Shown: positions 15,091-21,865 of the stretch, in pieces | How positions within the stretch are numbered: position 1 is the stretch's first letter | Layout of the letters: every line of letters starts with the position of its first letter | NCBI GenBank assembly: GCA_035260545.1 | Contig: DATFUZ010000087.1 | Span: forward strand, 1-22,638 | Direction of reading: 5' to 3' | Source of the DNA: DATDDB01 sp035260545 | GTDB lineage: Bacteria > Pseudomonadota > Gammaproteobacteria > Burkholderiales > Gallionellaceae | DNA: 22,638 nucleotides | Made by a program: the position numbers and the translations under genes | Notes under the pieces: generated by a model | Told to the model about the DNA's origin: nothing | What the model saw: the letters and a program-made list of their open reading frames with translations, nothing else | Databases searched by the model: none

Positions 15091-15192
15091 GTTATGTCCC
15101 CTCCTGGGACCATGCGGTCCCCTCATCGGTGGCCGCTTGCCACCTTAACCTGCCGCATTGTAGCTCAGCGCTTGGCGGTCGGCACGGTGCCC
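15091..15192 (+). repeat. ~100-bp structured dispersed repeat, copy C
   Basis: Third copy of the repeat (see 1304-1404 and 12333-12435). Its first hairpin is extended to GGGACC-atgc-GGTCCC, where copy B has a G-T pair at the outer position, so the change preserves pairing. The second hairpin is GGTGG-N7-CCACC with one base fewer. It lies 108 bases upstream of the 14983 start codon. Confidence 0.85.
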
Positions 15193-15238
15193 AAGCTGCC
15201 GATTGGGCATGTCGAAAAGCGGGCCATGTCCAGCCCGC

Positions 15239-15270
15239 GTAGTTCCGATTATGCTGCGCTAATCGGAACT
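15239..15270 (+). repeat. REP palindrome with GTAG head
   Basis: GTAG (15239-15242) overlaps an 11-bp inverted repeat, AGTTCCGATTA / TAATCGGAACT, with an 8-nt loop. The core CGATTA...TAATCG matches the REP next to the RAYT remnant at 238-267, so both belong to one subfamily, distinct from the GGAGCGCAGCG type. Confidence 0.8.
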
Positions 15271-15285
15271 GCGCTTGCTCGACAA

Positions 15286-15480
15286 TCACGAAAATGCGTA
15301 TGCGTCCATGGCGATCACGCCGTATTCATAGCTTGCGTGCAGCCGCTTCACATCCGGCGCATCGCCGCCCGCGCCCAGCGCCACGAACAGCGGGCATCAG
15401 GTGGTCCTCGGTCGGATGGTTGTGCTGCGCATGGGGCGCCTGCGTGCGAATTTGCAGCAGGGTGCCGTAAAGTAGGCTAT
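15286..15480 (-). pseudogene. 3' remnant of a DODA-type (YgiD-like) extradiol dioxygenase gene
   Basis: On the minus strand the frame reads LLQIRTQAPHAQHNHPTEDH, then LMP, then needs removal of one base near 15390-15393. It continues LFVALGAGGDAPDVKRLHAS, YEYGVIAMDAYAFS and a TGA at 15288-15286. This is the characteristic C-terminus of class III extradiol ring-cleavage dioxygenases of the DODA/YgiD group (APHA...HPTxEH, LFVALGA, RLHASYEYG). Only about 60 codons survive; the metal-binding N-terminal part is absent, and homology stops near the LysR promoter. The frameshift and truncation make it non-functional. The assignment rests on recalled family motifs. Confidence 0.8.
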
Positions 15481-15492
15481 CGGCACCACATA

Positions 15493-15512
15493 ATTGCTAA
15501 TTGCGCAACAAT
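15493..15512. promoter_or_regulatory. Dyad-containing control site upstream of the LysR gene
   Basis: ATTG and CAAT half sites enclose the palindrome TTGCGCAA (15501-15508), within an AT-rich patch 24-43 bases before the LysR ATG. It could be an autoregulatory LysR-type site. A possible TTGCGC / TAGTAT promoter pair with a 16-base spacer overlaps it, which would give a very short or leaderless transcript. Confidence 0.35.
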
Positions 15513-15535
15513 CGGCCTGTGATAGTATTCAAAAC

Positions 15536-16450
15536 ATGGACCGTCTCGAAAGCATGAAGTTATTTGTCCGCGTTGCGGAGCTCGGCAGCTTCGCGGCGGT
15601 TGCGCACGAATTGAACGTATCGCGGTCGGTGGTATCCCGGCAAATTCTGGCGCTTGAGGGCCATCTGGGGGCGAAGCTGATTGCGCGCAGCACCAGGCGG
15701 CTGAGCCTGACCTCCGCCGGCGCCCCGTATCTCGAGCGCTGCCGGGAGATCCTGTCCCTGGTGGATTCGGCGGAATCGGACTTGAGCGATAACAGGCGGC
15801 TGCCCCGCGGCCGGATACGCATCAGCCTGCCGTTTTCATTCGGCATAGACCAGATGATGCCCATGCTCGAAGAATTCATGACCGCCAATCCCGATATTTC
15901 GATCGAGCTGGATTTCAATGATCGCAGGGTCAGCCTGATAGAGGGCGGCTTTGATCTCGCCATCCGCATCACCAATCGCCTGGAGCCAGGCGATGTGGCG
16001 CGAAAAATCGGCAGTTGCCACGGGGTCATCGCCGCTTCGCCGGACTACATTGCCCGGCGCGGCAAACCGGAACATCCGCAGGAACTGATACACCACCAGT
16101 GCTTCGGTTATCTGCTCGCGCCCCGCCTGAGCTGGGACTTCATCATCGACGGCGAGCTCAAGTCATATCCGATCGCGGGCCGCCTGTCGGCAAACAACGG
16201 CGATGCCTTGCTGGCCTCGGCCATCCGCGGCCTCGGCATCACCAATGCCCCGACGTTCATCGCCGAACAGGCGGTGCGGGAAGGCAAGCTTGAAATTCTC
16301 CTGCCCGGCTTCCCGTCCCCGGAATTGGGAATCTATGCGATATTCCCCAGCAACCGCTATGTTCCGCACCGCGTCAGGGCGCTGGTCGACTATCTTTCCA
16401 ATTGCATCGGCGACAGGCCCAAGTGGGATGAAATACTGCAATCGGCGTAA
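15536..16450 (+). CDS. LysR-family transcriptional regulator
   Basis: A 304-residue regulator of standard length. The N-terminal winged helix-turn-helix (about 1-60) reads MDRLESMKLFVRVAELGSFA, then AHELNVSRSVVSRQILALEGHLGAKLI and RRLSLTSAG. The inducer-binding domain (about 90-300) contains GRIRISLPFSFG and ends near LVDYLSN. It resembles the CrgA/DsdC-like LysR subgroup often annotated near oxidoreductases. I chose the ATG at 15536 because the HTH begins there; no clear Shine-Dalgarno precedes it. It is divergent from the dioxygenase remnant, which may have been its regulated gene, leaving it without a local target. Whether it controls the CDGSH gene downstream is unknown. Confidence 0.9.
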   Translation: MDRLESMKLFVRVAELGSFAAVAHELNVSRSVVSRQILALEGHLGAKLIARSTRRLSLTSAGAPYLERCREILSLVDSAESDLSDNRRLPRGRIRISLPFSFGIDQMMPMLEEFMTANPDISIELDFNDRRVSLIEGGFDLAIRITNRLEPGDVARKIGSCHGVIAASPDYIARRGKPEHPQELIHHQCFGYLLAPRLSWDFIIDGELKSYPIAGRLSANNGDALLASAIRGLGITNAPTFIAEQAVREGKLEILLPGFPSPELGIYAIFPSNRYVPHRVRALVDYLSNCIGDRPKWDEILQSA

Positions 16451-16609
16451 GGCTTGATGTCCATTGTTCCGATTTCCGCAACTATAAATTGCCGTCCGTC
16501 CCCTTTATTCGGCGGCGGCCTCCGGCTACCATCCACCCTGCGGCTTTGGTCGGCACACCTGACCACAACTGGAATCGCTGCGTTCCACAAACACAGAAAG
16601 GAAACATCA

Positions 16610-16852
16610 ATGAGCGCTACTCCTCATATCGCCCAAAAGGGCCCCTTTGCCGTTGAAGTCGAGGCGGGAAAGACTTACTGGTATTGCACCTGCGGCAAGA
16701 GCACCTCGCAACCGTTCTGCGACGGCAGCCATCAGGGCAGCGAATTCGCCCCCAGGGAATACAAGGCTGAAAACTCCGGAACCGTTTACTTCTGCGGCTG
16801 CAAGCACAGCGGCAACGGCGTAACCTGCGACGGATCCCACCAGAAGCTCTGA
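16610..16852 (+). CDS. Two-motif CDGSH iron-sulfur protein
   Basis: An 80-residue protein with two CDGSH iron-sulfur motifs. The first ligand set is C26, C28, C37 and H41 (WYCTCGKS...FCDGSHQG). The second is C62, C64, C73 and H77 (YFCGCKHS...TCDGSHQKL). Each three-Cys/one-His set binds a redox-active, labile [2Fe-2S] cluster in the family. The duplicated architecture is that of the Miner2/CISD3-like class. The ATG at 16610 has AAAGGA nine bases upstream. It lies 160 bases after the LysR gene on the same strand, followed by a strong hairpin. No signal peptide, so it is cytosolic. The precise role is unknown; electron transfer or cluster donation are the family suggestions. Confidence 0.93.
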   Translation: MSATPHIAQKGPFAVEVEAGKTYWYCTCGKSTSQPFCDGSHQGSEFAPREYKAENSGTVYFCGCKHSGNGVTCDGSHQKL

Positions 16853-16862
16853 ATTCGCGGCA

Positions 16863-16886
16863 GCGGGGGCAGGTCTCTGCTCCCGC
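16863..16886 (+). terminator. Stable hairpin after the CDGSH gene
   Basis: GCGGGGGCAG and CTGCTCCCGC form a 10-bp stem (one G-U pair) with a tetraloop, 11 bases after the stop codon. No T-tract follows, so it is a probable 3'-end structure but not a classical intrinsic terminator. Confidence 0.4.
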
Positions 16887-17009
16887 CCGCAATGAACTGA
16901 AGGGCAGGCGCGCATCTTGGCGCGGTGAGCTAAAGCGGCCGGGCTAAAGGGGCCGGGCGCAGCCAGCCGGACGAATCACCGTTGGGCCGGACGTCTCGCC
17001 GGTGGAATG

Positions 17010-17042
17010 AAAAAGGCGCAACACGCTCAGCGTATTGCGCCC
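17010..17042 (-). terminator. Rho-independent terminator of the 17064-17879 gene
   Basis: On the minus strand GGCGCAATACGC and GCGTGTTGCGCC form a 12-bp stem with one mismatch and a 3-4 nt loop, followed directly by TTTTT. It starts 22 bases past the stop codon of the minus-strand gene and is the clearest terminator in the window. Confidence 0.85.
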
Positions 17043-17063
17043 CGTGCTATTTAACGAGACGAA

Positions 17064-17879
17064 TCAGCTCCAGTCGTCGCCGCCGGAGTCGGCAAACGTG
17101 TCGCCGCTGTCGTCCCAGGAGCCGGCGTCGTTCAGGCCGAAGTCGTTGCCGCCCATGTCATCGTTCTGCACGAAATTGGCGGGCTGCACGGCATTGGTCG
17201 CAGCCTGGGTGTTGTCGCCATCCAGGAAATGATGGGCTAGCGCCTCGCCCGCCACCATGCCCGCGCCCACGGCCGCGCCGGTGGCGAGGCCGCCGACGAT
17301 GCTGGAGCCCAGGCCGCCGCCTGCAGGAGGATAACCGCCGGGCGGGTAGCTGCCGGGCGGATAAGCGCCGGGGCCATAGCCGCCGCCGTTGGGATAGGCC
17401 TGGTTGTTAGCCGCATGATAAACCTGGTTCGCGGTGCGCGCGGCCATGGCCTTGATCACCACGATCACCACGCCTATCGCCAGCATCACCATGACCAGCG
17501 GGCCAAAGGGAAACGAGCCCTGGCGCATGTGCTGCTGGGCCGGGGCTGCGCCGGGCGCGGCGAGCAGCGCCTGCAGCTCTGCCACCGCTTGCGGCTTGGC
17601 GAAGGGCAGGCCGGGCTTCAATTGCTCGGCGGCCTGCAATTCGTTCCGGGCAATCGCAACCTGGCCTTCCTTCGCATAGATCTCGGCCGCGACGTAATGC
17701 GCCTTCGCGCTCTTCGGATGCTCGGCGACCACCTGGTCCACCATGCGCTGCGCCTCGGCCAGGTGGCCGGCCCGCGCCGCCTGGTAAATCTCATCGGCTG
17801 TGGGGCTTGCCGCCGACGCGCCCAGCGCAGTCAGTGCAAACCCAAAAAATACAACAACTTGCCATCCCTTCAGTTTCAT
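17064..17879 (-). CDS. Exported TPR protein with a membrane helix and Gly/Pro/Tyr-rich tail
   Basis: A 271-residue protein with AAAGGTGA before the ATG. A signal peptide (1 to about 23, GASA) is followed by TPR-like helices at about 27-90 (AEAQRMVDQVVAEHPKSAKA, YAKEGQVAIARNELQAAEQL). A single transmembrane helix lies at about 125-146 (PLVMVMLAIGVVIVVIKAM). Next come a repetitive GYGPGAYPPGSYPPGGYPP segment at 166-185, a glycine-rich hydrophobic stretch (SSIVGGLATGAAVGAG, about 192-207) and an acidic C-terminus ending DSGGDDWS. The layout resembles bacterial membrane scaffold proteins with glycine-zipper tails, but I cannot name the family. It ends at a strong terminator and appears monocistronic. 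Confidence 0.75.
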   Translation of the reverse strand: MKLKGWQVVVFFGFALTALGASAASPTADEIYQAARAGHLAEAQRMVDQVVAEHPKSAKAHYVAAEIYAKEGQVAIARNELQAAEQLKPGLPFAKPQAVAELQALLAAPGAAPAQQHMRQGSFPFGPLVMVMLAIGVVIVVIKAMAARTANQVYHAANNQAYPNGGGYGPGAYPPGSYPPGGYPPAGGGLGSSIVGGLATGAAVGAGMVAGEALAHHFLDGDNTQAATNAVQPANFVQNDDMGGNDFGLNDAGSWDDSGDTFADSGGDDWS

Positions 17880-17970
17880 CTTTCACCTTTCAGTGTCGTG
17901 GAATGCCCACGCGCCATTAGATGATACCTTTTCCGGAAAATTCAATCATCCCGTTCGCCGCCAATGCGAC

Positions 17971-17998
17971 GGCGCGCGGAGCTCATGCCTCGCGCGCC
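17971..17998. other. GC-rich hairpin between the LTXXQ and TPR genes
   Basis: GGCGCGCG and CGCGCGCC form an 8-bp perfect stem that can extend by an AG/CT pair with one bulge. It lies 28 bases past the LTXXQ stop codon (minus strand). No T-tract follows; perhaps a weak transcript-end structure. Confidence 0.35.
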
Positions 17999-18025
17999 GC
18001 TGGTCAAGTGCCGGTCAGGTGCGGT

Positions 18026-18538
18026 TTACGGCTGGTCGCAGTGCCAGCCCCCACCCATGCCGCGTCCGCCCATACCACGATGGCCATAGCCGCCATGGCC
18101 GTAGTGGTGCGAGGCATCGTCCAGGATCTTGCGCTGGTCGGCGCTCAGCACGCCCTCCAGTTTCGCGGTGGTGTCCGCGATCACGGCAAGCTTCTTGGCG
18201 AAGCCCTGCGCACGGTCGGCGCGGAAGCGCGCCATGGCCGTGGCGTCGGCATCCGGTCCGGGCGGCTTGGTCATGCCCTGCGGCAGCGCCTCCACCGACT
18301 TGGCGAAGGCGTCCCAGGCCGCCTGCTGCGAGGCCTTGATCTCCAAGCGCTCATGCAGCTTCTGCAGCCGCGCCTTGATCATCGCCTGCATTCGTTCCGG
18401 ATCGAAATGCCGCATCATGCCCGGCCCGCCCGCGCCGCCAGGCGGGGGCGTCTGGGCCTGGGCAACGGCGCTGACGCCGCCCAGCAGCAACGCGCTCATC
18501 AGCAATACCTGCAGCATGGAAAAAAGTCTTGCGATCAT
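18026..18538 (-). CDS. Periplasmic LTXXQ-motif (Spy/CpxP-like) protein
   Basis: A 170-residue protein with AAGGAGAG before the ATG at 18538; the open frame upstream lacks such a site. The signal peptide spans 1 to about 29 (MSALLLGGVSAVAQAQ). A helical domain follows with the two family motifs: a degenerate first (LEIKASQQAAW, 65-75) and LSADQ at 131-135. The C-terminus is rich in His, Gly and Met (HHYGHGGYGHRGMGGRGMGG), like a metal-binding tail. Spy/CpxP proteins act as periplasmic chaperones or sense envelope and metal stress. The usual Cpx partners are not adjacent here. A hairpin without a T-tract lies downstream. Regulation by the two-component system at 8441 is possible but untested. 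Confidence 0.82.
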   Translation of the reverse strand: MIARLFSMLQVLLMSALLLGGVSAVAQAQTPPPGGAGGPGMMRHFDPERMQAMIKARLQKLHERLEIKASQQAAWDAFAKSVEALPQGMTKPPGPDADATAMARFRADRAQGFAKKLAVIADTTAKLEGVLSADQRKILDDASHHYGHGGYGHRGMGGRGMGGGWHCDQP

Positions 18539-18685
18539 GAGTCTCTCCTTGGTCAACGAAGCCCGGCCAACGCCGGACCGTGTTCGCACTATAGTGCCTG
18601 CCGGCGAGCGCATCATATCCCGTTGGTATCAACGGTGGCCGTTCATGTAATAAATTTGATACAAACGCGCGGCGGAGGGGGAATT

Positions 18686-18702
18686 GGCGGCTGCGCGCCG
18701 CC
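18686..18702. other. Short GC hairpin downstream of the deacetylase gene
   Basis: GGCGGC-tgcgc-GCCGCC is a perfect 6-bp stem, 21 bases past the stop of the minus-strand deacetylase gene and in the leader region of the LTXXQ gene. No T-tract accompanies it. Confidence 0.3.
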
Positions 18703-18722
18703 CCAGGGCCAGACGGACTTGC

Positions 18723-19859
18723 TCAGTAGTCCCTGCAATCATCCCATGTGATGTTGGCCTGCCGTGTCTGGCTGATCAACCAGGGGACCGCGGTGGGCGC
18801 CTTGGTGTGCACGTCATGGAACAGGATCACGCCGCTGCGCCAGAGCAGCATCAGCGTCAGTACGCGCTGGGCGGCGTCGGTCTCGCTGACCTTGGGATTC
18901 CAGTCCTGGGAGTCGATGTTCCACAGTTCCACGGTGAGATGATGGCTTGCGAAAAACGGGCCGCTGTCGCTGCGCCGCTGGCCATACGGCGGGCGAAAAT
19001 AGGGCCGGTATGACGCAGGCAAAACGTCCGTGACCAGTTTCTGCGTATCAAGGACCGAGGTCTGCCATTCGCTCCAGTGCTGGTGGCTCTTATGGACCCA
19101 GCCGTGCAGGCCAACGCATTGGCCGGCATATAGCTTCTGCACGTTGTCCTTTCCGGTAGCGGCTATGCGCTTCTGCAATTCGTCGCCCAGCACGAAGAAC
19201 ATGCCATGTATGCCGTTCTGGCGCAGCACGGGAAGCAGCGTGTCGGTGTTTCCGCCCGCGCGGGTCGGGCCATCGTCGAAGGTCAGCAGAAAATGCCGGT
19301 CCGGCATTTCAAAGCCGTTGCGCTCACCCGGCCCGTAGGTGTCGATCTCGCTGCTCACCTTGCCGAAAAGCGCGGCCAGCCTTATCAACTCCTCCGCATA
19401 GATGTGATGGAAGGCCGCGGCATTGTCATACCAGGCGCGGTACTTCGCCGGAAGCTGCCCGGGCAGCGTGCGCCCCGCTTCGATCAGCGCCTGGGGCGTG
19501 TCGACTCGCGCGCAGAACGGCTCTCCGGCCGCGCAGCTCGCGCTTGCCGCTTTCATATTGTCGAGCAGCTTGCTCACCAGGCGGTCGCGCACGCGCTGTA
19601 TGCTCGTCCTGTCGATATTCTTGATGTGCAGGGTCGTCCTCAGCGTGGCGTCGTCTTCGTCCGAGACTTGCGCCAGCGCGTCAGCGAACACCAGGATCTC
19701 CGCGCGCGAGGCCCGGTCGAATCCGGCTGCCGAATTGATCGGATCGGGCCACAGCGAGCGATCCGATTTGGCGATGACCGCAGGCCCGGCGGCAATGGCA
19801 TGCTGAGCGAGCAACAGCAGCGCCATACCCGAGAGCAGTTTCGAGATGGATTTGTTCAT
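18723..19859 (-). CDS. Exported polysaccharide deacetylase (NodB domain)
   Basis: A 378-residue carbohydrate esterase of the CE4/NodB type, with a signal peptide (1-24). A helical N-terminal region of about 160 residues precedes the catalytic domain. Motif 1 is LTFDDGPT with D195/D196. Motif 2 HGWVH has metal-binding H252 and H256. Motif 3 is RPPYG (289-293), motif 4 is ELWNIDSQDW (D316/D319) and motif 5 is LFHDVH (H348). All expected metal and catalytic residues are present, so it should be active on an N-acetylated or acylated polysaccharide in the envelope. It lies 71 bases downstream of the YfaP-TPR gene on the same strand and probably shares its transcript. The ribosome-binding site is weak. 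The N-terminal extension is not recognised. Confidence 0.9.
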   Translation of the reverse strand: MNKSISKLLSGMALLLLAQHAIAAGPAVIAKSDRSLWPDPINSAAGFDRASRAEILVFADALAQVSDEDDATLRTTLHIKNIDRTSIQRVRDRLVSKLLDNMKAASASCAAGEPFCARVDTPQALIEAGRTLPGQLPAKYRAWYDNAAAFHHIYAEELIRLAALFGKVSSEIDTYGPGERNGFEMPDRHFLLTFDDGPTRAGGNTDTLLPVLRQNGIHGMFFVLGDELQKRIAATGKDNVQKLYAGQCVGLHGWVHKSHQHWSEWQTSVLDTQKLVTDVLPASYRPYFRPPYGQRRSDSGPFFASHHLTVELWNIDSQDWNPKVSETDAAQRVLTLMLLWRSGVILFHDVHTKAPTAVPWLISQTRQANITWDDCRDY

Positions 19860-19930
19860 GGATGTTCGGAAATCTTGCGTGAGAACGGGGCCGGCCTGCG
19901 CCTGCCCCGTGTGGTTGGGTGGTTTGCGGA

Positions 19931-21124
19931 TCAGCGATTCATCAGGCGGCGCACGCGCGCAATCGCCTTGTCGTAAACCCGGTTCGGCTTCTCGCGCCGG
20001 GCCGACTGATACTGCTCCAGCGCATCGTCGTATTGCCCCGCGGCTTCGTAAATCTTCGCGATGTTGTAGTAGGAGCTGGCGCGCACGGTGGGGGCGGTCG
20101 GGCCGCTCGCCAGGGCAATCGCCTTGCGGTTGGCCCAGATCGCCTCCGCGGTGTGGCCGGCTTTGGCATGCGCCAGGCCCAGGTTGCTGTAGGCTTGCCC
20201 GTAGTTGGGATCGAGATCGATCGCCTGGCCATACAGGTCTATCGCCTCGTCGAGGTTGCCCGCGTGGTAAGCGCGCTCGCCCGCCTTGTTGATCGCCGCG
20301 GCCCGGTCGGCATCGGATGCGCTCACGGCTGTCTCTTCCACCTGGGTCGAGGCGTCCAGGTAGGTGTTCACGCTGCCCAGCACATCCTGCGGCTGGTCGG
20401 AAGTGCCGCGCATCGTGTTAATGTCCTGGAAGGCGCCCTCGGGCGTAATGCGGAACACCGTCCACAGATTGCCCACCCGGTTCGGAACATAGTAGCTGCG
20501 CACCAGAGACTGGCCGATATACACCAGCACCTTCGCATGGCTATGCGCCAGATTGTCCGAGCGGGGGTTTAACCTGTCCGTGTAGTCGTGCACCGCGTAC
20601 ACATACGATTCTCCCGCATGCTTGCGGGTGATCGTGACGGTCTCAGGGCCGAACCCCAGGATATTATCGACATCGAGGTAGGCATCCGCATTGGCGTTGC
20701 CTTGCTTGTGCTCGAAATAGATATGATTGTGCGGGAAGGCAATATGCGAATCCAGATCGCGCGGATTGGCGCCCCAGTTCAGCACGATGCGCAAGCCGTC
20801 CAGATTCTTCATCACCGGGCTCAGCGCATAGGTCATACCCTTGCACGGGCATTTCGCCACCAGATTGGAATAGCCGGGCTTCTTGATGATGATCAGGCTG
20901 TCTGCGCCATCGGCAAAGCCGGTAACCGGGTGCGCCGTGCCCTGGTCATTCGTCGTGCCCGTTGCGCTCGCGGCGCCGTTCTTCTGGATGATCACCTGCG
21001 CACCCGGAATGCGCTGATCCTTGACCACCGCACTCAATACCTGCACCTGCACCTCATCGGCAAAAGCGCCGCATGCGCACGCAGCCAGCATGACGGCAAA
21101 GACATGCCCGAGTTTCTTCTTCAT
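19931..21124 (-). CDS. Exported YfaP/DUF2135-type protein with C-terminal TPRs
   Basis: A 397-residue protein with AGGGGAA before the ATG. The signal sequence contains both a lipobox-like LAAC (Cys16) and a conventional AFA-D site. Residues 25-105 form a carboxypeptidase-regulatory-like beta domain (PGAQVIIQKNG). Residues 108-235 match YfaP-type DUF2135: LRIVLNWGANPRDLDSHIAF, a YLDVDNILGFGPETVTI strand pair, and SYVYAVHDYTDR. From about 275 to 385 are three TPR units (AIDLDPNYGQAYSNLGLAHA and others). YfaP domains are typically periplasmic and cluster with von Willebrand or alpha-2-macroglobulin-like genes; none is here. Instead it precedes a polysaccharide deacetylase, suggesting an envelope polysaccharide role (inference). 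Confidence 0.85.
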   Translation of the reverse strand: MKKKLGHVFAVMLAACACGAFADEVQVQVLSAVVKDQRIPGAQVIIQKNGAASATGTTNDQGTAHPVTGFADGADSLIIIKKPGYSNLVAKCPCKGMTYALSPVMKNLDGLRIVLNWGANPRDLDSHIAFPHNHIYFEHKQGNANADAYLDVDNILGFGPETVTITRKHAGESYVYAVHDYTDRLNPRSDNLAHSHAKVLVYIGQSLVRSYYVPNRVGNLWTVFRITPEGAFQDINTMRGTSDQPQDVLGSVNTYLDASTQVEETAVSASDADRAAAINKAGERAYHAGNLDEAIDLYGQAIDLDPNYGQAYSNLGLAHAKAGHTAEAIWANRKAIALASGPTAPTVRASSYYNIAKIYEAAGQYDDALEQYQSARREKPNRVYDKAIARVRRLMNR

Positions 21125-21480
21125 CTGTGATTCCCCTTTATTGCCCGGATTGGAAATGAAAACGTTGTGATTGTTGTGAGCGCATTCGATAACGGCGAAA
21201 CGCGTCGGGCAAGAATCTACCTGACTTTACTTCGCTTCGCAATTCATCGACCGGTTTATTTCCGTCCGGAAGAGTAGTGGACTGAACTCGTCGCCAATTG
21301 CTGCTTTACGCAATATGCATAATGCATGCGCCCCCGCTGCGGGTGGAACGCCGCCGCGCGGGAGTTCAAGTACAATCGGCCTGCCTGACGCAAGTAAGCA
21401 ATCCATGCGGGATGGCTGAGGTGCCGCGCAGAAATGCAGGCCGTATGCTGCACCAACACCCATACCACCAGAGGAATAGC
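21125..21480. other. Divergent intergenic region, no gene seen
   Basis: About 356 bases between the divergent YfaP-TPR and YCII genes. No ORF, palindrome or repeat stands out. A minus-strand TTGCCC-N17-TCGAAT pair (around 21186-21214) is a weak candidate promoter for the YfaP gene. Nothing else can be supported. Confidence 0.4.
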
Positions 21481-21735
21481 ATGTATCGATACTTGGTCAC
21501 AACATTTCGCACGCCGCAGTTCCAGATGTCCGTCATTGACGGCCACTATGCTTTTCTTGATCGTTTGAGGCAGGAGGGCAAGCTTGAACTGGCGGGGCCG
21601 TTTACCGACAAGACCGGCGGCGCCTATGTAATCCGGGCTGACAGCCTGGAGCAAGCCAGGGAGCTGGCCTTCAGCGATCCCGTGCATACGACCGGGTCCT
21701 CCATCGTTACCGTTTACGAATGGAATGCAAAATGA
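21481..21735 (+). CDS. YCII-related family protein
   Basis: An 84-residue cytosolic protein with GAGGAA before the ATG. It shows the ferredoxin-like dimeric alpha-beta pattern of YCII proteins: MYRYLVTTFR strand, HYAFLDRLRQEGKL helix with conserved H22, ELAGPF, GGAYVI, the helix SLEQARELAFSDP with D66, and a closing SIVTVYEWN strand. The His/Asp pair is the conserved putative active site of the family, whose general reaction is poorly defined. It stands 130 bases before the next gene on the same strand, so co-transcription is possible. Confidence 0.88.
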   Translation: MYRYLVTTFRTPQFQMSVIDGHYAFLDRLRQEGKLELAGPFTDKTGGAYVIRADSLEQARELAFSDPVHTTGSSIVTVYEWNAK

Positions 21736-21865
21736 GTCCGGGAGAAGGAATGCGGGTCAGACGGGATTTCACCTCGATCAGCCGATTGGTTTTTACGCAA
21801 ACGCACGCAGTCCATGCTTGCATAAGCCGGACCGCATGCATCCAATGACAGATGGAGACTAGTTC

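Noticed and set aside
15160..15192. tRNA-like string GTAGCTCAG inside repeat copies B and C
   Set aside because: It resembles a tRNA D-arm, but there is no acceptor stem, anticodon arm or T-arm, and copy A has a C change (GTAGCCCAG).
12333..15192. Repeat copies as integron attC sites flanking cassettes
   Set aside because: The ends lack the RYYYAAC/GTTRRRY core-site pairing and no integrase gene is present; the multi-hairpin layout also differs.
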